From Mycteria americana (taxonomy: Eukaryota; Chordata; Aves; Ciconiiformes; Ciconiidae): a DNA stretch of 64,000 nt. The stretch covers positions 14,840,001 to 14,904,000 of the forward strand of contig NC_134373.1 in assembly GCF_035582795.1 (NCBI RefSeq). Reading direction: 5' to 3'. Position 1 is the stretch's first letter. Each line of letters starts with the position of its first letter. Both the position numbers and the translations under genes were made by a program. Below, in pieces: positions 11,633 to 23,900 of this stretch. The notes beneath the pieces are model-generated. The model worked only from the letters and a program-made list of their open reading frames with translations, had not been told where the DNA came from and did no database searches.

Positions 11633-14600
11633 TCAACTCTCTTCCCCCACTTAGACTTCAATTTTTGTACATCCCTTGATGGCTCTTCCCTGAAAAGTGA
11701 CTACGTAACATTTTTCAATGAGCAAACTAAGTTTGCAATAAAGCTGCACTTTTAAAAATAAACTTCGGTTTGTATACATTTGAAATAGGAATCCCTCTGT
11801 CTTGTCTGACACAGAGTTCTGAAATGGGCCACCACTCTTGCCTTTTCCTGGTTCACCTCCTGTTTTTTCACTGCTGCCGACTTCATGGTTACAGCCTACC
11901 AAGCAGTTACGGGTCTTGATCTTAGCTTTACAAGGTGGATCATTCCAGGTGGGCTTCTACACCCACACAACCTGTTGACTCTAGTGAATCAGTGTCTTAC
12001 TGTTGGATGCGAGAGATCCAGTCTGAGAGGTCTGTGCAGCCAGAGATGTTTCACACCTCTTCCTCTGGGAAATACTGCAGGTCTGGTTAAGGTGGTCCTC
12101 AAGGCTGTTATTTATGTGGTTCCTGAGTAGAATCTATGCTCTCTCGCAAAGGTTTTTGACTATCATCTCCTTGTATAGCAATTAGCACTCTAATCACCCT
12201 TTCACCAAAGATCCAGTGTAGCAATTTCAGTCCATTGATTTGAGATGGTCGATACCTGCCATGCCCTTTACGTGTTAGCAAATGGAATAAAGCTAGTTGA
12301 ACCTAAAAGGTAATTTCTTTACATAAGGTTTGAGTTTTAAAGAATTGGAAAAAAAATTAGAGTATAATACCAGTAACATCATTTTTGGTAATAATAGCAC
12401 CTCAGTTAGTCTTTGTACAAAAGTACTTAACACAAGATGAACTTTGACAGTGTACAGAGGCTCATCAGGAACAGCCTCATGCTGGCCTAGTGTGTAAGGC
12501 ATTCTGTAAGACACGCTTTGACATTTCCTTTCACTTAGGCAGACTTTATGCCAACTTTGAGGGGAGCCATATGCACTTAGATACCTCAAAGTTGATTTAT
12601 TCTTTGGCCTTGCAATTACTATGATACAAGAAGATGTATGTATGATGCAAGAAGATGGAAAAGATGCATCATTTTGTCTCCTCCTGCCTTCCAGTTCCTC
12701 CAGGTTCTTGCTTAGCTCCCTTCTCATTAGTAGCATGCTCTCTGTGGTTGGGCATAAAGGCTTTAAACTGATAATGGTGAGAGGTAGCACAGTTGCAGGT
12801 GTGCCTCGGACATTGTGGAGAAGACAGCAATAGCTAGATTTCCCACTTCATTCAGCAGGTTAGTGAAATGAGGATTTGTAGTTCTCATTTGGAAAGCATT
12901 GGAAGGCCCCAAGAAGCTTATCACCTGCTAGGCAAAAATCAGACATGGTACTGGAAGTACAAATGCAAGGAAAAAAATGTCCAAGGAGAGTCATCTGTAA
13001 CAGCAAAGAGAAGCCAAGGGAAGTAGTGGGGTTTTTTAATGTGGTTTTGTTGGTTTTTTTTTTTGTTGGGTTTTTTTTTTTTTTTAGAGGGAGATAGGTA
13101 TTAGTTGAAAAATTAATAAGTTAATTAAGTTCTGTTTTGAGCTGTTAGGCACAGTGTGATGCCACTCGCTGCAGGGGCATGGCCAAGGCGAAGGGCCCAG
13201 GATTGAACCTGCAAACCAGTAGCCAAATTCAGTCTCAAGCTTCATTTTGCGGTAACCACATCTAAATGCAGTCTGGGATTGAATCTGCTTGCCAGGAAAG
13301 AAGAGTCTCATGAAGGAGTACAACAACCAGTGGACAGGTGTCTTCCCTGAGAAGCAGGCCCTGGTAGTTACATACACGTGTTGTTAGTCTGCTTCTGAAC
13401 TCCAGCTCCTCCCTGAGCTCCTGCAGCATCGTGGCTGCTGCATTCCCTGTGGGCATCGGCAGGGCTCCAGGGGTATTTCTCCTTGTCTTTGTGCTGCAAC
13501 GAGCTGAGTCCACTGGTGAATTCTCCAACAGTACAAGCCTTTGGGCAGGGAGGCGGGAAACATTTTTAGAAGAGCCAGCTACCTGCAGTTGAATCTTACA
13601 AGACTTGTAGGGTGCAGGGACGGTGGCAGGAGGTGCTTTCAGCAGACAAACAATAGAAAACTTAACTGCAGTGATCTTCTGCAGTGAGGCATTTGCGTGG
13701 GTGTCTGGGCAGCTTCCCTGGTGGGTTGTTTCCTTTGCTTTTGTATTTTTGCCATTACGTGTGAAGGGGTCTCCTGTGCGGGCCTGTTGCAAGGTCTGGT
13801 GGTGGTGGAAATACTAACTGAAGGCAGAGTTTTGGGCTAATGTGCTGACCAGAGCTTTAGGTGTTTCTGATCTTCTGGTCATAAGGTCTTTCTGATCTCT
13901 TGGGTAACGTTTAATGATGGGGTGTTGTGGGCTGCTTCTCATACCTCCTTTATTTCCTTCCTCTCTACATTCTTCATCATTCTTTCTTTTATTCTCCCAT
14001 TCTCAGATACTTCTCCAGTGTAAGTAATGCCAACCGGTAAGTCTTCCGTGGTCCTGAGCGAAAAGGAGGAGACATTCCTGCAATTCATAATACACATTTT
14101 GGATGCTAGAACGACAGTGCAATAGATCAAAGTATTTCTCAGATCAGTGAGTAAGATGATGTTTCACAGCACGCTAATATGTCATGAACTAGATGCTGAG
14201 GGTACAACGTTGATCATGGGAGTGCACATGCTAGCAGTGAATGTGCAGGTGTTTTTAGCAAGAGTTTACCTTCTCACAGGTTCCTCTTCTTTTGAGAAGT
14301 GCATCAGTAGAAAGTCATGAAGAAAAATTTAAATTATTCTTTTTAACACCCGCAAGCCCAAATAAAAGTAAGGAGGGTTGGTGGAAAAATCTACATTTGT
14401 GTTTACTAAACTTAAACTTGGACTTTAGGAGAGGTCTGGTCATGAGAGACCTTAGCTCTATCAGGTAAAGTTTTGGGTTTTTTTCTTTAAAACTAGACAA
14501 AAACACTGTTGTTGGGAAAGAAAAGTTTGGTGGAGGAGAAGGAGTTACAAAAGATGTGTCTTAGAACAATTTTCTCACTCATGTCTTCAGCCATTTTTTA

Positions 14601-15894
14601 AAAAAACAAGTGACTGTTTTGGGAGCTTTTCCCTTTGCCATTCTGCTACTTCTCATGGTTGTTGGGTTCTTTGCTTTCTGCTGTTTTATTCTGCTTTCAC
14701 ATACTCCTCCTCTGGCTACTATGGAATAAGGTAGTGGAAGCATGAAAGGGGAAAGTGGGCTTGGCTGTAGATTGACAGCAATGGTTGGAGAAGGCTTTCT
14801 TTTTCTGTCTCTTTGAAATAAGTGTTGGCACCTTTTCAGTCTGCTCTGGCTCATAGAATTCGGTTTGGAAGTGACCAGGATGAAACTTGGGCTTTTGACC
14901 TTAAAACTGTACTTATTCGATGTAGAAAAATGCATTCTTCCTACTCCTTCCCCTTGCTAGTCCCCCAAACACACACACACAGTGAGATGTCCAGAGTACC
15001 AGTGTATCGACCGCATATGCGTGTTGAACTTGGTCCAGTAATGCTAATGTTTTACCTGCTTTCTGTCGTTGTCAGCCGGTGCCCACGGAGGTGAACTCTG
15101 GATAGGTAATGTTCCCAGATATCCTCTGGAAAACTTTAACTTTGGTGCAGATTGCTCTGATGTAGCTAACTGCGATGGCGTTGGCTTCTACCTTGGAGTG
15201 GACTGATTTACCCTGAAACGACTCTCTAACCTGCGTCTTAAAACAGTGTAGTTGGTTCCGGTGCAAATAGATTCATTCTGAAGTGATGGACAGTTCAATT
15301 CTCATGCAAAATAGCTACATCCTACCAGAAGGGGTTGAACCAGTTTCTCTGAACAGTGATGACCTTCACTGTACAGTTTTGGGTATGTCTCAGGGATTCC
15401 TTGTGGAAATAAGGGCAGTTAACAAAAAACAAAAAAAAAGTAAATAGTTTTAAAAGTAAATAATAATTTAAGGTAGAGCGTCACCTAAGTGAGAGCGCAA
15501 GAAGGAGAAATCTTTGTTCAGTTTTATAGTCCACGGTGTCTGGCTTAGGGACTCTTTCTCTTCTCGGGGCTCTCATCTCAAGTTCAACATACAGAATCTT
15601 TTTCATCACGCTCAGCTTTAAACTTTTTATTTAAAGATACCCTTCCCCAATGAGCTTTCAGAATACTTATTGTAGATTTTAAGAGAAATGGTATATTAAT
15701 TTATGCTATTAACATCACCTCATAAATTATAAGTTTTATACTAAAGCTGTATTGAGTGTAATGAATTATGTTGCATATGTGTTTTTAATAGCTATAAAAT
15801 TATATACAAGCTTTTTTGGAAAAACAAACTAGTGAAGCACCTTTTTACACTGGATCTTTGCCGTGTCAAGGTGTACAGCTATTCTTTGCTACCT

Positions 15895-15945
15895 TGCAGA
15901 TATCTATATCTATATATAGATATATATATAAATAAAATAAAATGG
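15895..15945 (+). repeat. TA/TATC simple repeat followed by tandem AATAAA
   Basis: An alternating T/A tract (TATCTATATCTATATATAGA and following bases) runs into AATAAAATAAAATGG, giving two overlapping AATAAA hexamers at 15,931 and 15,936. It lies in the presumed INO80D 3'UTR and is a possible internal polyadenylation point. Confidence 0.7.
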
Positions 15946-17382
15946 TATCCTGTATCAACAAAGCATAGAACTCTTTTTAACCCTTATATTACTGTTCCTA
16001 TAACTCTTTTTAAATTTTATTTTGAGTGTTACATTCTGCAATAATTTATCCGTGGTTTGTACCTATGATTAGAAATTTAGTTACAGGGTAAATAGATCAA
16101 ATTAAAAGAATCCAACTACTGTAGCTGGAAGTTGTGAACCAAGTTTGTAAGACCTTTTCTTTTTTTTTTAAATGTATTTATTTCCAGTTAGCTCTGTGAG
16201 TTGGAATTTGAAAAGTCAGAACATTAGGAATCTACGGTGTCTTATTCAGGATTTTTCCCCTCCTTTCCTCACAAAGGAATTCCCACTGTGACTTATAAAT
16301 AGAATTAGACTGCTTGTGTGCATGTATGTATTATATATACACACAAAAAATATGCATTGGGGGGGGCTGTATGTGCGATACGAATGTGTATATTGTAGGT
16401 CATAGTTTTGTAAAGAGAAAAGTAGTCAAGAGGTGATGGAATGTATTGTAGAAATGTGATTATTTAGTAGGGGGTTGTTATGTCCTCACTGTTGTATAAA
16501 GAACTGAAACTCTCTACTACATAATCTTCTGTTATAAGGCTAACTCTGATATCATGTCAATTTTACTGTTTTTTAAATGAGTTGCATTGAGCCCTGTTTA
16601 AAATGCCATGAAAATACCAAGCTCCCAAAGACAGCCTTTAAATAAAACAAATGAGGGAGGAGGAGGGATGGGAGAAATGAGCGATATTTTTCAGGAGAAA
16701 TTGAAATGGGAAGGTCTGCATTCGGTGGGATGGGGAGGCATGGGAGTTGCTGTATCTTTGCAAATTAATACCCAAATCTCCTATGGTCTGACTTGGAAAA
16801 TGTTGTCAATCTCAGTGTACTTGTGTTTTCAAATTAGGTTGCAAGGGGCACTGTTTGTGGGGTGATCTCCATTCTGTAAAAGGATCTTGTCTGCAAAGTA
16901 GATTCTTTTCTTTCCTGAGGGTCTTGGCGTGTATTAATTTTGCCCAGAATTGCTGTTGGGGGATTGCAGAACAAAATACAATTTCAATCCAGGGAGTTTC
17001 ACTTGTGCTGTGAAATTCTGAATTTAATTATGACCGCTTAACTCTTTTTTCATAATTGGAGAAGGAAGATTTCTTTATGGGAGTTCTCACTTGAAACTGT
17101 GAGAAGTCAGAAACATTCTTACAGATTGGCATACTCTTCATACTGTTTTATTTAGGCTGGAGAAAGTAACCTAATTGTTATTTATTCATACAGTATCACT
17201 TTTAATGATGATGATCTTGGTGACTTTAAAAATCTGTTTAGAAAAACAGAACTTCCAGTATTCCACAGACATTTGAATTTTTGAAGGCTTTTTTTAAGCA
17301 GTCGCAAATCAAATCTTAGTTTTCAAATTTTTTTTTTTTTTATATCCCCCTCCCTATCAGTATGTTGATACCCCCCAGGCAT

Positions 17383-17404
17383 CCCTCCCCCTCCCCCCCT
17401 CCCC
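17383..17404 (+). repeat. C-rich tract with four C-runs (G4/i-motif potential)
   Basis: Four C-runs (3, 5, 7 and 4 bases) are separated by single T residues, next to CCCCCC at 17,371. The opposite DNA strand therefore has four G-runs with one-base loops. In the mRNA this would be a C-rich patch of the sort that poly(C)-binding proteins recognise. Confidence 0.75.
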
Positions 17405-18071
17405 GCAATTCGTTTCTGGCACATATGCATACAAGTGAAAGGGCAGGGAGGTGGAAGTTGTCAGAGGCCTTTCCTTCTGCTTATTTGGTGGTAATGGGAG
17501 TTAGCAGCATAAATCTTTATGCCTTTATGGGGAAGAATAGACCCATTTTTGTGTATACCTGTACAGAGAGATATATCTGTATATGAGATGTTGGTAGCAC
17601 TTTGCTGAATGTGGACTTGCCCTCATGATGTACAATAAATACGTATGAATGCAATCAATCTAAATCTATATATACATGCATACAGATGTATAGATGGAAT
17701 ATACGTTGTATCACACACATGTACATTAGTTGTAACATGAGTAAGTGTGTGAGCTAAAGAGAGAGACTATCCACGTAACATATGTGTAACAGGTAAGCAC
17801 TTGTGCCAAACAAGGTTGTTTTAATTCTTCTGAGGGATTTGGATGACATCAGTGACTGATCTGAGCTTGGTCACCATTGATTTGTGTTACCTCAGCCCTC
17901 ACAGTGGAGTTTCCTTGGTACGTTTCTGCTTTTGTTCATTCTATATTAATACTCGTTGAGGCCTCTTGCAATGCCAACCTCTTCTGCTTCTCTGCTCCAT
18001 TGCCTCCATTCCAGCTCCTCCTTGTCCCCGCATCTCTACAGTTTCTCTTGCTAGCAGCAATCAGCTTTAAC

Positions 18072-18141
18072 GGCCCAATCCAGCTCTGCTTATGCATTAG
18101 GGCAATTCTCTTGGTGACGGTAGTGGCAGCTGAATTGGGCC
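18072..18141. repeat. Short inverted repeat (MITE-like relic)
   Basis: GGCCCAATCCAGCT at 18,072-18,085 matches the reverse complement of AGCTGAATTGGGCC at 18,128-18,141 at 13 of 14 positions, with a 42-base loop. The ends start and stop with GGCCC/GGGCC, as in palindromic nonautonomous transposons of reptiles. No clear target-site duplication is visible. Confidence 0.5.
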
Positions 18142-18158
18142 CTGAGCACTTGCTTGAA

Positions 18159-18200
18159 CTTACGCAGAATTTCCCAGCTATTCAACTGTGCTTGCGTAAG
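18159..18200. repeat. Second short inverted repeat adjacent to the first
   Basis: CTTACGCA (18,159-18,166) and TGCGTAAG (18,193-18,200) are perfect 8-base inverted repeats with a 26-base loop, beginning 18 bases after the previous hairpin. The two may be pieces of one older element. Confidence 0.4.
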
Positions 18201-20847
18201 ACTGCAATTGATTTGCAGATGAACACAAACTTTTCTTAGAACCTGATGCAAAGCTTCCTAGCATATTAAAAGGTTAACCCAGCATTGTATTTTCGAGGTA
18301 AATGTTCAAAATGAGAGAAATGCACCCACCGAAAATTACCAATTTTCAGCCCCAGGGAGAAAAAGTGCGTTTGGTTTGAGTTTCCCGTAACGCAGGCAGT
18401 AAGCAGAAGGCAGCCCTGTGCTCTGTGCTGAGCAGTGGGGTTGTCATCAAATGTATCAAGAGAAACACAGCTTGTTACATTTTACCATTAAACAGATTTG
18501 AAAACGAGCTGCAGAGTTGACCATTAACATGCTAGCACTTTGCATCTAATTGTGTATTGAATGATCTTGCTTATGCAAGTAAATTGTGGTTTTAAGTATT
18601 TTATTTTCTGTTTTCTGGCTAAATGGAGCTTCTATATCCTTTTAGCAGAAAGCAGCTGTCAGAAACCTGCTCAGTCACATTTAAGCACTGTTGAAACTCC
18701 TGGCTAACTTAGGCTTCAGTTTCAATGTAGAATGCTGCTCCAGTTCTGTCATCGAGCCGTACTGCATTCCATGTTTTCAGTATGGATATGGCACGATTTT
18801 TCTTGGCCACAATTCAGCCATGGAATTTTGTCTTCCTTGCATTTCTATTAGAAAAAGGTAACTGGTGTACTGTTCCATCTGAGCTTTCATGCAATCATAC
18901 ACGATGATTTCTATAATACATATGTTCGGGCGTGTGTATGGGTATGTCTGTGTACTGTGTGTGTATAATACATATTTATACGCACACATATATTACGCTA
19001 TTTCAGTTTATGTATGTGGAGAATGTACCTGTTGGTTCTCTCCTGATATATACTCATGCATACGTATATTAAATATGTATATAGAGTGTAGATGTCCTGC
19101 ATATACATGTGTATATGTTATGAACCTTGGTTGGCAATTTTTTTTCCCACTTTTTGCAGATTGCTGTCCCTTATGACATATTTTCACTGAAGCTGCATTA
19201 TATAGAAGAAATGGAGAAATGTGTTATCAAAGTTTTATTTTAAAAAGGAGACTCTTAATTATCTAAAGCCATTTGTAATTGTCTTTTGAATTTTTACTAG
19301 AAGGGTTGTTATTTTAAAAAAGAAAAAAAAAGAAAAAAAAGAGAAAACAAAAAACCAAAAACAAGCAGACAAGCCCTTACTCTCACCATCACTTAGATGG
19401 ACATAAGAAAGAAATGGAAACACAAGTTTCTAAGTATTTATTTCCTTCAGGGGTTCCCGAGGCATACTGTAATCGCATTCTACCCCATCCCCCCTTTTGT
19501 CCAATTATAATTAATGATTCATGGTTTCTTTTACACAGCTTTTCCCCTCATTACTTTACTTTCGTAAATCATTGCTCACCTCCTACATTCAATAGTACTG
19601 ATATCACTAAGGAGATTTCACGTCCTTTTGTCCTTTTCAGGAGAAATACCAGTGCATCACTATTGTGTTACATTTTAACATACTTTGTGGAGGATGGATG
19701 TTTTTATTGAAGATGTCTGTAACAAGTCTTTAACTTATTTAATGTGAGAAGCCTTCATTGGAATCTAACGTTTGTTTGTTTCCAACGAGTTTCTGCAACT
19801 GTTTTTTCACCAACATATTAAGTAGTTCCCTTCTTATTTGATGCCTGAGGTTTTAGGGTTTGGGTTTATTGTTGTGGGTTTGGTGTCCCCCCCTTCAATT
19901 CCCCAAAATGTTTATCTGCAAGTGGAGCAAAACAGATGTCAGAATCTCAACCAATATCCTTTTTGCAGTTAAGGGTAAATATCTTTATCCTAGATTTGAT
20001 AAAAGAGAAGGTGGCAAACGGACAATCTGAAGTGCTTAGAGGGAACGCTCACTCTTTTTAAGGCTGTCTCAGAGAAGTTTGTGTTTGGTGTCATTTTAAA
20101 GGTAGCTTGATCACGCTTTGATATCAGAAACAGCCTTGTAACAAAGAGCCTCGTACAGTTGTTTGGCCACTAGAGTTTAAAATGTAAACAAGTTGCAGTG
20201 GGAAGGCAAAGGTGAGGCAGTGTATTTTGAACCAGTGAATTGTAGCTTGCAAACGTACCGATTTTGAAGTAACTGCATGGTAGCAAGGATTAGCAGTCTC
20301 TTACACCCCTTCCCTCTTCCCTCTCATCCCCGACACGTGTTCAGCATACCGTACATTGGGAAAAATAAACAACTTACTCCAGCAAAGCTAAATCCACTTA
20401 ATGACTGCTTAAAGGGAACATACAAACCTGCATTGCTGCATCCCGTCTCATGGTATTAGCTGGAAGACTAGCTAATACGCACAAAAAGCCCAGTCCAGGT
20501 TTCTTCTGCGGATGTGTTGCTTTCAGAGAGTGTGGTGCATGGGGATGCCCGAGAAGAAGGGTCCCTTCCTACGGGGTCCCCGGCAGCGATAGCAACTCAC
20601 ACTACTGCTTCTAGTGCTGGAGGCTCACGGACAGCATTCCAGGGGCGGGTAGGAAAGCTCGCGTTTGTACTTTCCCTTTAAATAGGAAAGGTTGGCTTAC
20701 ATGTTCCTCATACTTCTCAATGAATGTACTGTATTACCATTTAAAAAAAAAAAAATCAATGAAATGATAATAGATTGGTCTCCTTTTGTTATCTGGTCCT
20801 TGTTTAATTTGTTTAAGGGTTTTTGTATACAAAAGTTTACATTTTTA

Positions 20848-20916
20848 TGTATATTTTTCTTGTGTAAAAACTGATGTAATATGTGTATAAAACACTGTAT
20901 GTATTATCTGTATATA
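20848..20916 (+). promoter_or_regulatory. Two Pumilio-type motifs near the INO80D mRNA end
   Basis: UGUAUAUU at 20,848-20,855 and UGUAUAUA at 20,909-20,916 fit or nearly fit the PUM consensus UGUANAUA and lie within about 110 bases of the distal poly(A) signal. Motif match only; binding is inference. Confidence 0.4.
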
Positions 20917-20956
20917 GTGTGACAAAATGATTTTCTTTCTTTCTTTTGGATGTATT

Positions 20957-20962
20957 AATAAA
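20957..20962 (+). terminator. INO80D: INO80D distal polyadenylation signal (AATAAA)
   Basis: Canonical AATAAA inside ATTAATAAATCTTGCTGTG, with GTGTTTACT about 25 bases downstream as a GU-rich element. The base composition changes from strongly T-rich to mixed after this point, so it is the best candidate for the mRNA end. Confidence 0.65.
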
Positions 20963-20980
20963 TCTTGCTGTGAAGTAGCC

Positions 20981-23900
20981 GTGTTTACTATTATGAAACC
21001 CTCTTCTCCAAGCCATTTTGCTAAGTCCGAGATGTATGAATATTGCCCAGGTGGAAATCTAATCCATAAAGTGATTTCTCTTTTCTTTTAAAATATATCC
21101 TAAGTACAGTTATTAAACTGTCCTTTGCTTAGATAGCTGTAGATTCTGATTCTGCTCTTGCTTATTCTCTACTGCTTTCTAATGACATTAGCTAATTAGT
21201 TTTGCAAACAAACTGGGGTCTTCAGTCTCAGTCCTGATTCTAATTATAGTGCTTTCTAGCTGTGGATCACTGGCCTGGAGACCAGATCCTCTTCATCTTG
21301 TTTTCTGGTTTGAGTTTGCAGAACTGTACTTGAAATATAATTTAAGGGGCATAGAATAGAATTTTGTCTTATATGTTGTTATGTTTTCTGAGATTTAAAA
21401 AATACATACCTGCTTCACGACCAAAACTGGTAAGTTGGAGTTTGGCGTTATTTTGAGGATTAGCGTGCGGATGAGAAATGACGGTTGCTGAGGTGCTGCG
21501 GGGCCCCGGTCAGCTCTCGGGCAGGATTGTGAGGCCAGGGCATGGCTGTGGGGACCACCTGGGTCGGTAAGACGCTGGGAGTTGCTACTGCCTTGTTCGG
21601 ACACAGACAGCTGCGCCTTGGGGAAAAGCGGCCGCTCCTGCCACTCTGCTGTGACCGGTGCGAACTAGACTGCCTTGGCTGGCACTGACCCCTTTCAGGG
21701 TTTGCTCTCCGAGAGCGGCTTTTCCCCAGTAGCTCGAAGGATGTCCTCTGTTTAGACAGCACTACGCCTTGGACACTTTGCAGTAAGTAGATAGTTGCTG
21801 CATCTTCCTCTCAGCATTTGTTTTGTGAAGTCTTCCCCTTCGCTTTCTGACATGAGAGTATGTGCTACAACTGTGTTTGCTTTGCTAGTCTCCATCTCCA
21901 ATGTGTCTGAGGTTGTGACTTGCAAGGGAAAAGCAGTCGTGTCCTACTTGAGACCATCTTCCAGGTTCTGTTTTTTTCATAAGCAGTCTCACTTAATGCT
22001 GCCCTGATCATCAGAATAACTATCAGCAGAGATTGATGAGAAGGGGACTCAGTAATTTGACTTTTCTTTTTAATGAACAGTGGCCCAGCCATTCTAGACG
22101 GTGTAATTAGAGCTGCGTTTCAGTGCCTGATTGTAATTCAGGCCGAGGGATAAGCAGAGACAGCGAATGATATACTCTTGCATGCTAACACACGCTGCAA
22201 AGGTTTCGGGGCAAAGGATGGAACTGGTTTGTGCTTTAATATCTTGCCTTCCTGGGAGATAGGAGTAAACTGAAAGTGCCGCATCCAGACGTTTTTCAAG
22301 ACAGAGCGATGACAGAAAAGATCAGAGGCTTCAAGTAAACGAAAGGAGAGTCCGGCAGCAGAAGTTCAATCCAATGCAGCTGGAGAAAATCTACCTCAAG
22401 CTTGTCCATTCTAGGGAATGTTCAAGGTTATGGGCCTGCGGCATTCGGACGTTATAGGGGTAGCAGTGACGAGGCAGTTCTGGGCTGATGATGCAATTCT
22501 GGCTGCGCATGTGGATGTCGCAAAGTTGATCCTAGAAAGCGCTCCTGTCTCAAGTGGCACTCGAAGTCAGAATAGTAAGAGGTGGAAGACTTGATTGTTA
22601 CGAAGAAAATAGTTGTTAGAAATCTGCTCTTAACAAAACAGCAAAAGTTAAGTTGCTATTTGGTGTAAGATTTGCGGCCGCGATGAGGAGTAAGGAAGTG
22701 GAAGTTAGGAAAATGTGGGCCCTTCCCTGGGGATGACTCCCTGGCAGCAGCAGTTGCCTGGTCTAGCCCCAAGCTGGGCGTTCTCCGGTGTGGGCTTGAC
22801 GAGAGATGGGCTGAGACTCCTCTGCTGACTAAGGCAGAGACCAGCTGAATCACCTGGGGTTTTTTTCCAGCATTTCCATGAACTTCAAAGAAATGCTGCT
22901 CTTAGAAAATGATTGCATGGCTCTCAGCCTGTAACTTTACGAAAACAACTGGTCATTGTTCTAGTGCCACATTTCAAAACACAAACAGGTTTTGTTTGAA
23001 GTATCAATTCAGGAAGAAAGTGGTACATCTTTCTTTGTATTTTGACAGTCCTCTCCAGCTCCAACAGTAAGTAGCCTTTTAATAGTTGGCAATTATTTTC
23101 TCAGGAAAGCTCGTTTAGTTTCTACTTGAAAAGCAGGTGACATTGTGTTACAAGAGCAAGTGTTGCTCCTGTATTCGGTGAAGCAATTGGAAGGAGAAAC
23201 CTTTCTCAAATTCGGGAGCTGGCCTGCAGAGGTGAAGACAACCTCTCTCTCCCCCTGCGTGGTCCGTGGGGGGGCCATCTTCCACACTCGCCCCTGGAGC
23301 CTACACCCCAAGCGCAGGGCCGGTACTCTGCAGCTGTCAGGTCTGAATGGGAGGTATGAGATGCTTGTTTCAAGGGGCTGGGAAGCGGTGGTTGTGTTTA
23401 CTGGCATGAGGTTCAGCCCAGGAATGGCTGCCTTGTTTTACTGCTGTTGCTAATTTATGACTTGTGGAAGGTGCCAATGAAATGAAAAGTCTTGGTACCG
23501 CTGAACCTAGTAAGAAAATTGAAGTGGTGTACTAAAAATGTCCCTGAAAGCAAAGTAGCTTTCATATTCGGATGTATTCATTCCCGTGCTTCTGTAGGGG
23601 AACAGTGGTACAAACTTTGACAAGAACTCCTTTGACAGATGTCCTTAGGACTAAGAGGCTTGCATGTCCTGTTCACCCTAGCATCTCCCTTGCAATGGCT
23701 GACATCGCCACCAGCATGGAGGGGAGTCCTGTAATGTGGACTCAGTCTGGCTCTGCTGCCTGTTTCTGTTCAGCTTGTACACCAGCTTCAGGTTCTTGAT
23801 TGTTAACATTTAAAATTTAAAGCCTTTGCTTTCGTGCTGTGCAACTCTTGGTGGAAGAAACCCCCTGTAACCAGCCTGCAGCTGTCCCGGGGGCTCTTGC

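Larger units (their letters stand above)
8837..20980 (+). other. INO80D: INO80D 3' untranslated region (about 12 kb, extent inferred)
   Basis: From the stop codon to the distal AATAAA at 20,957 the DNA is continuously AT-rich, T-rich on this strand, without coding potential, and rich in UGUA-type motifs. The final 200 bases look like a classical mRNA end: AU-rich, UGUAUAUA at 20,909, AAUAAA, then a GU-containing stretch. Vertebrate INO80D mRNAs are known for long 3'UTRs. Internal AATAAA hexamers at 12,286, 15,931, 15,936, 16,641 and 17,634 could give shorter forms. It contains T18 at 9251-9268, T-rich DNA at 13,031-13,085 and A-rich DNA at 19,315-19,362. The end point is inferred, not observed. 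Confidence 0.65.

Noticed and set aside
12293..12790. 165-codon minus-strand open frame in the INO80D 3'UTR
   Set aside because: AT-rich UTR antisense frame with no domain resemblance.
13262..13792. 176-codon minus-strand open frame in the INO80D 3'UTR
   Set aside because: No recognised family, antisense to a UTR, and no splice or promoter signs. Probably chance.
14846..14880. Possible bird CR1 3' end (CTCATAGAATTCGGTTTGGA)
   Set aside because: Only about 25 bases resemble the CR1 terminus and no flanking CR1 sequence follows. Too short to support.
15105..15270. Possible further palindromic reptile-type repeat
   Set aside because: Weak resemblance (GATTGCTCTG...GACTGATTTACCC) without clear reverse-complement arms.
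17877..18239. 120-codon hydrophobic plus-strand open frame
   Set aside because: It crosses the inverted-repeat relic at 18,072-18,200 inside the UTR. The hydrophobicity follows from T-rich DNA.
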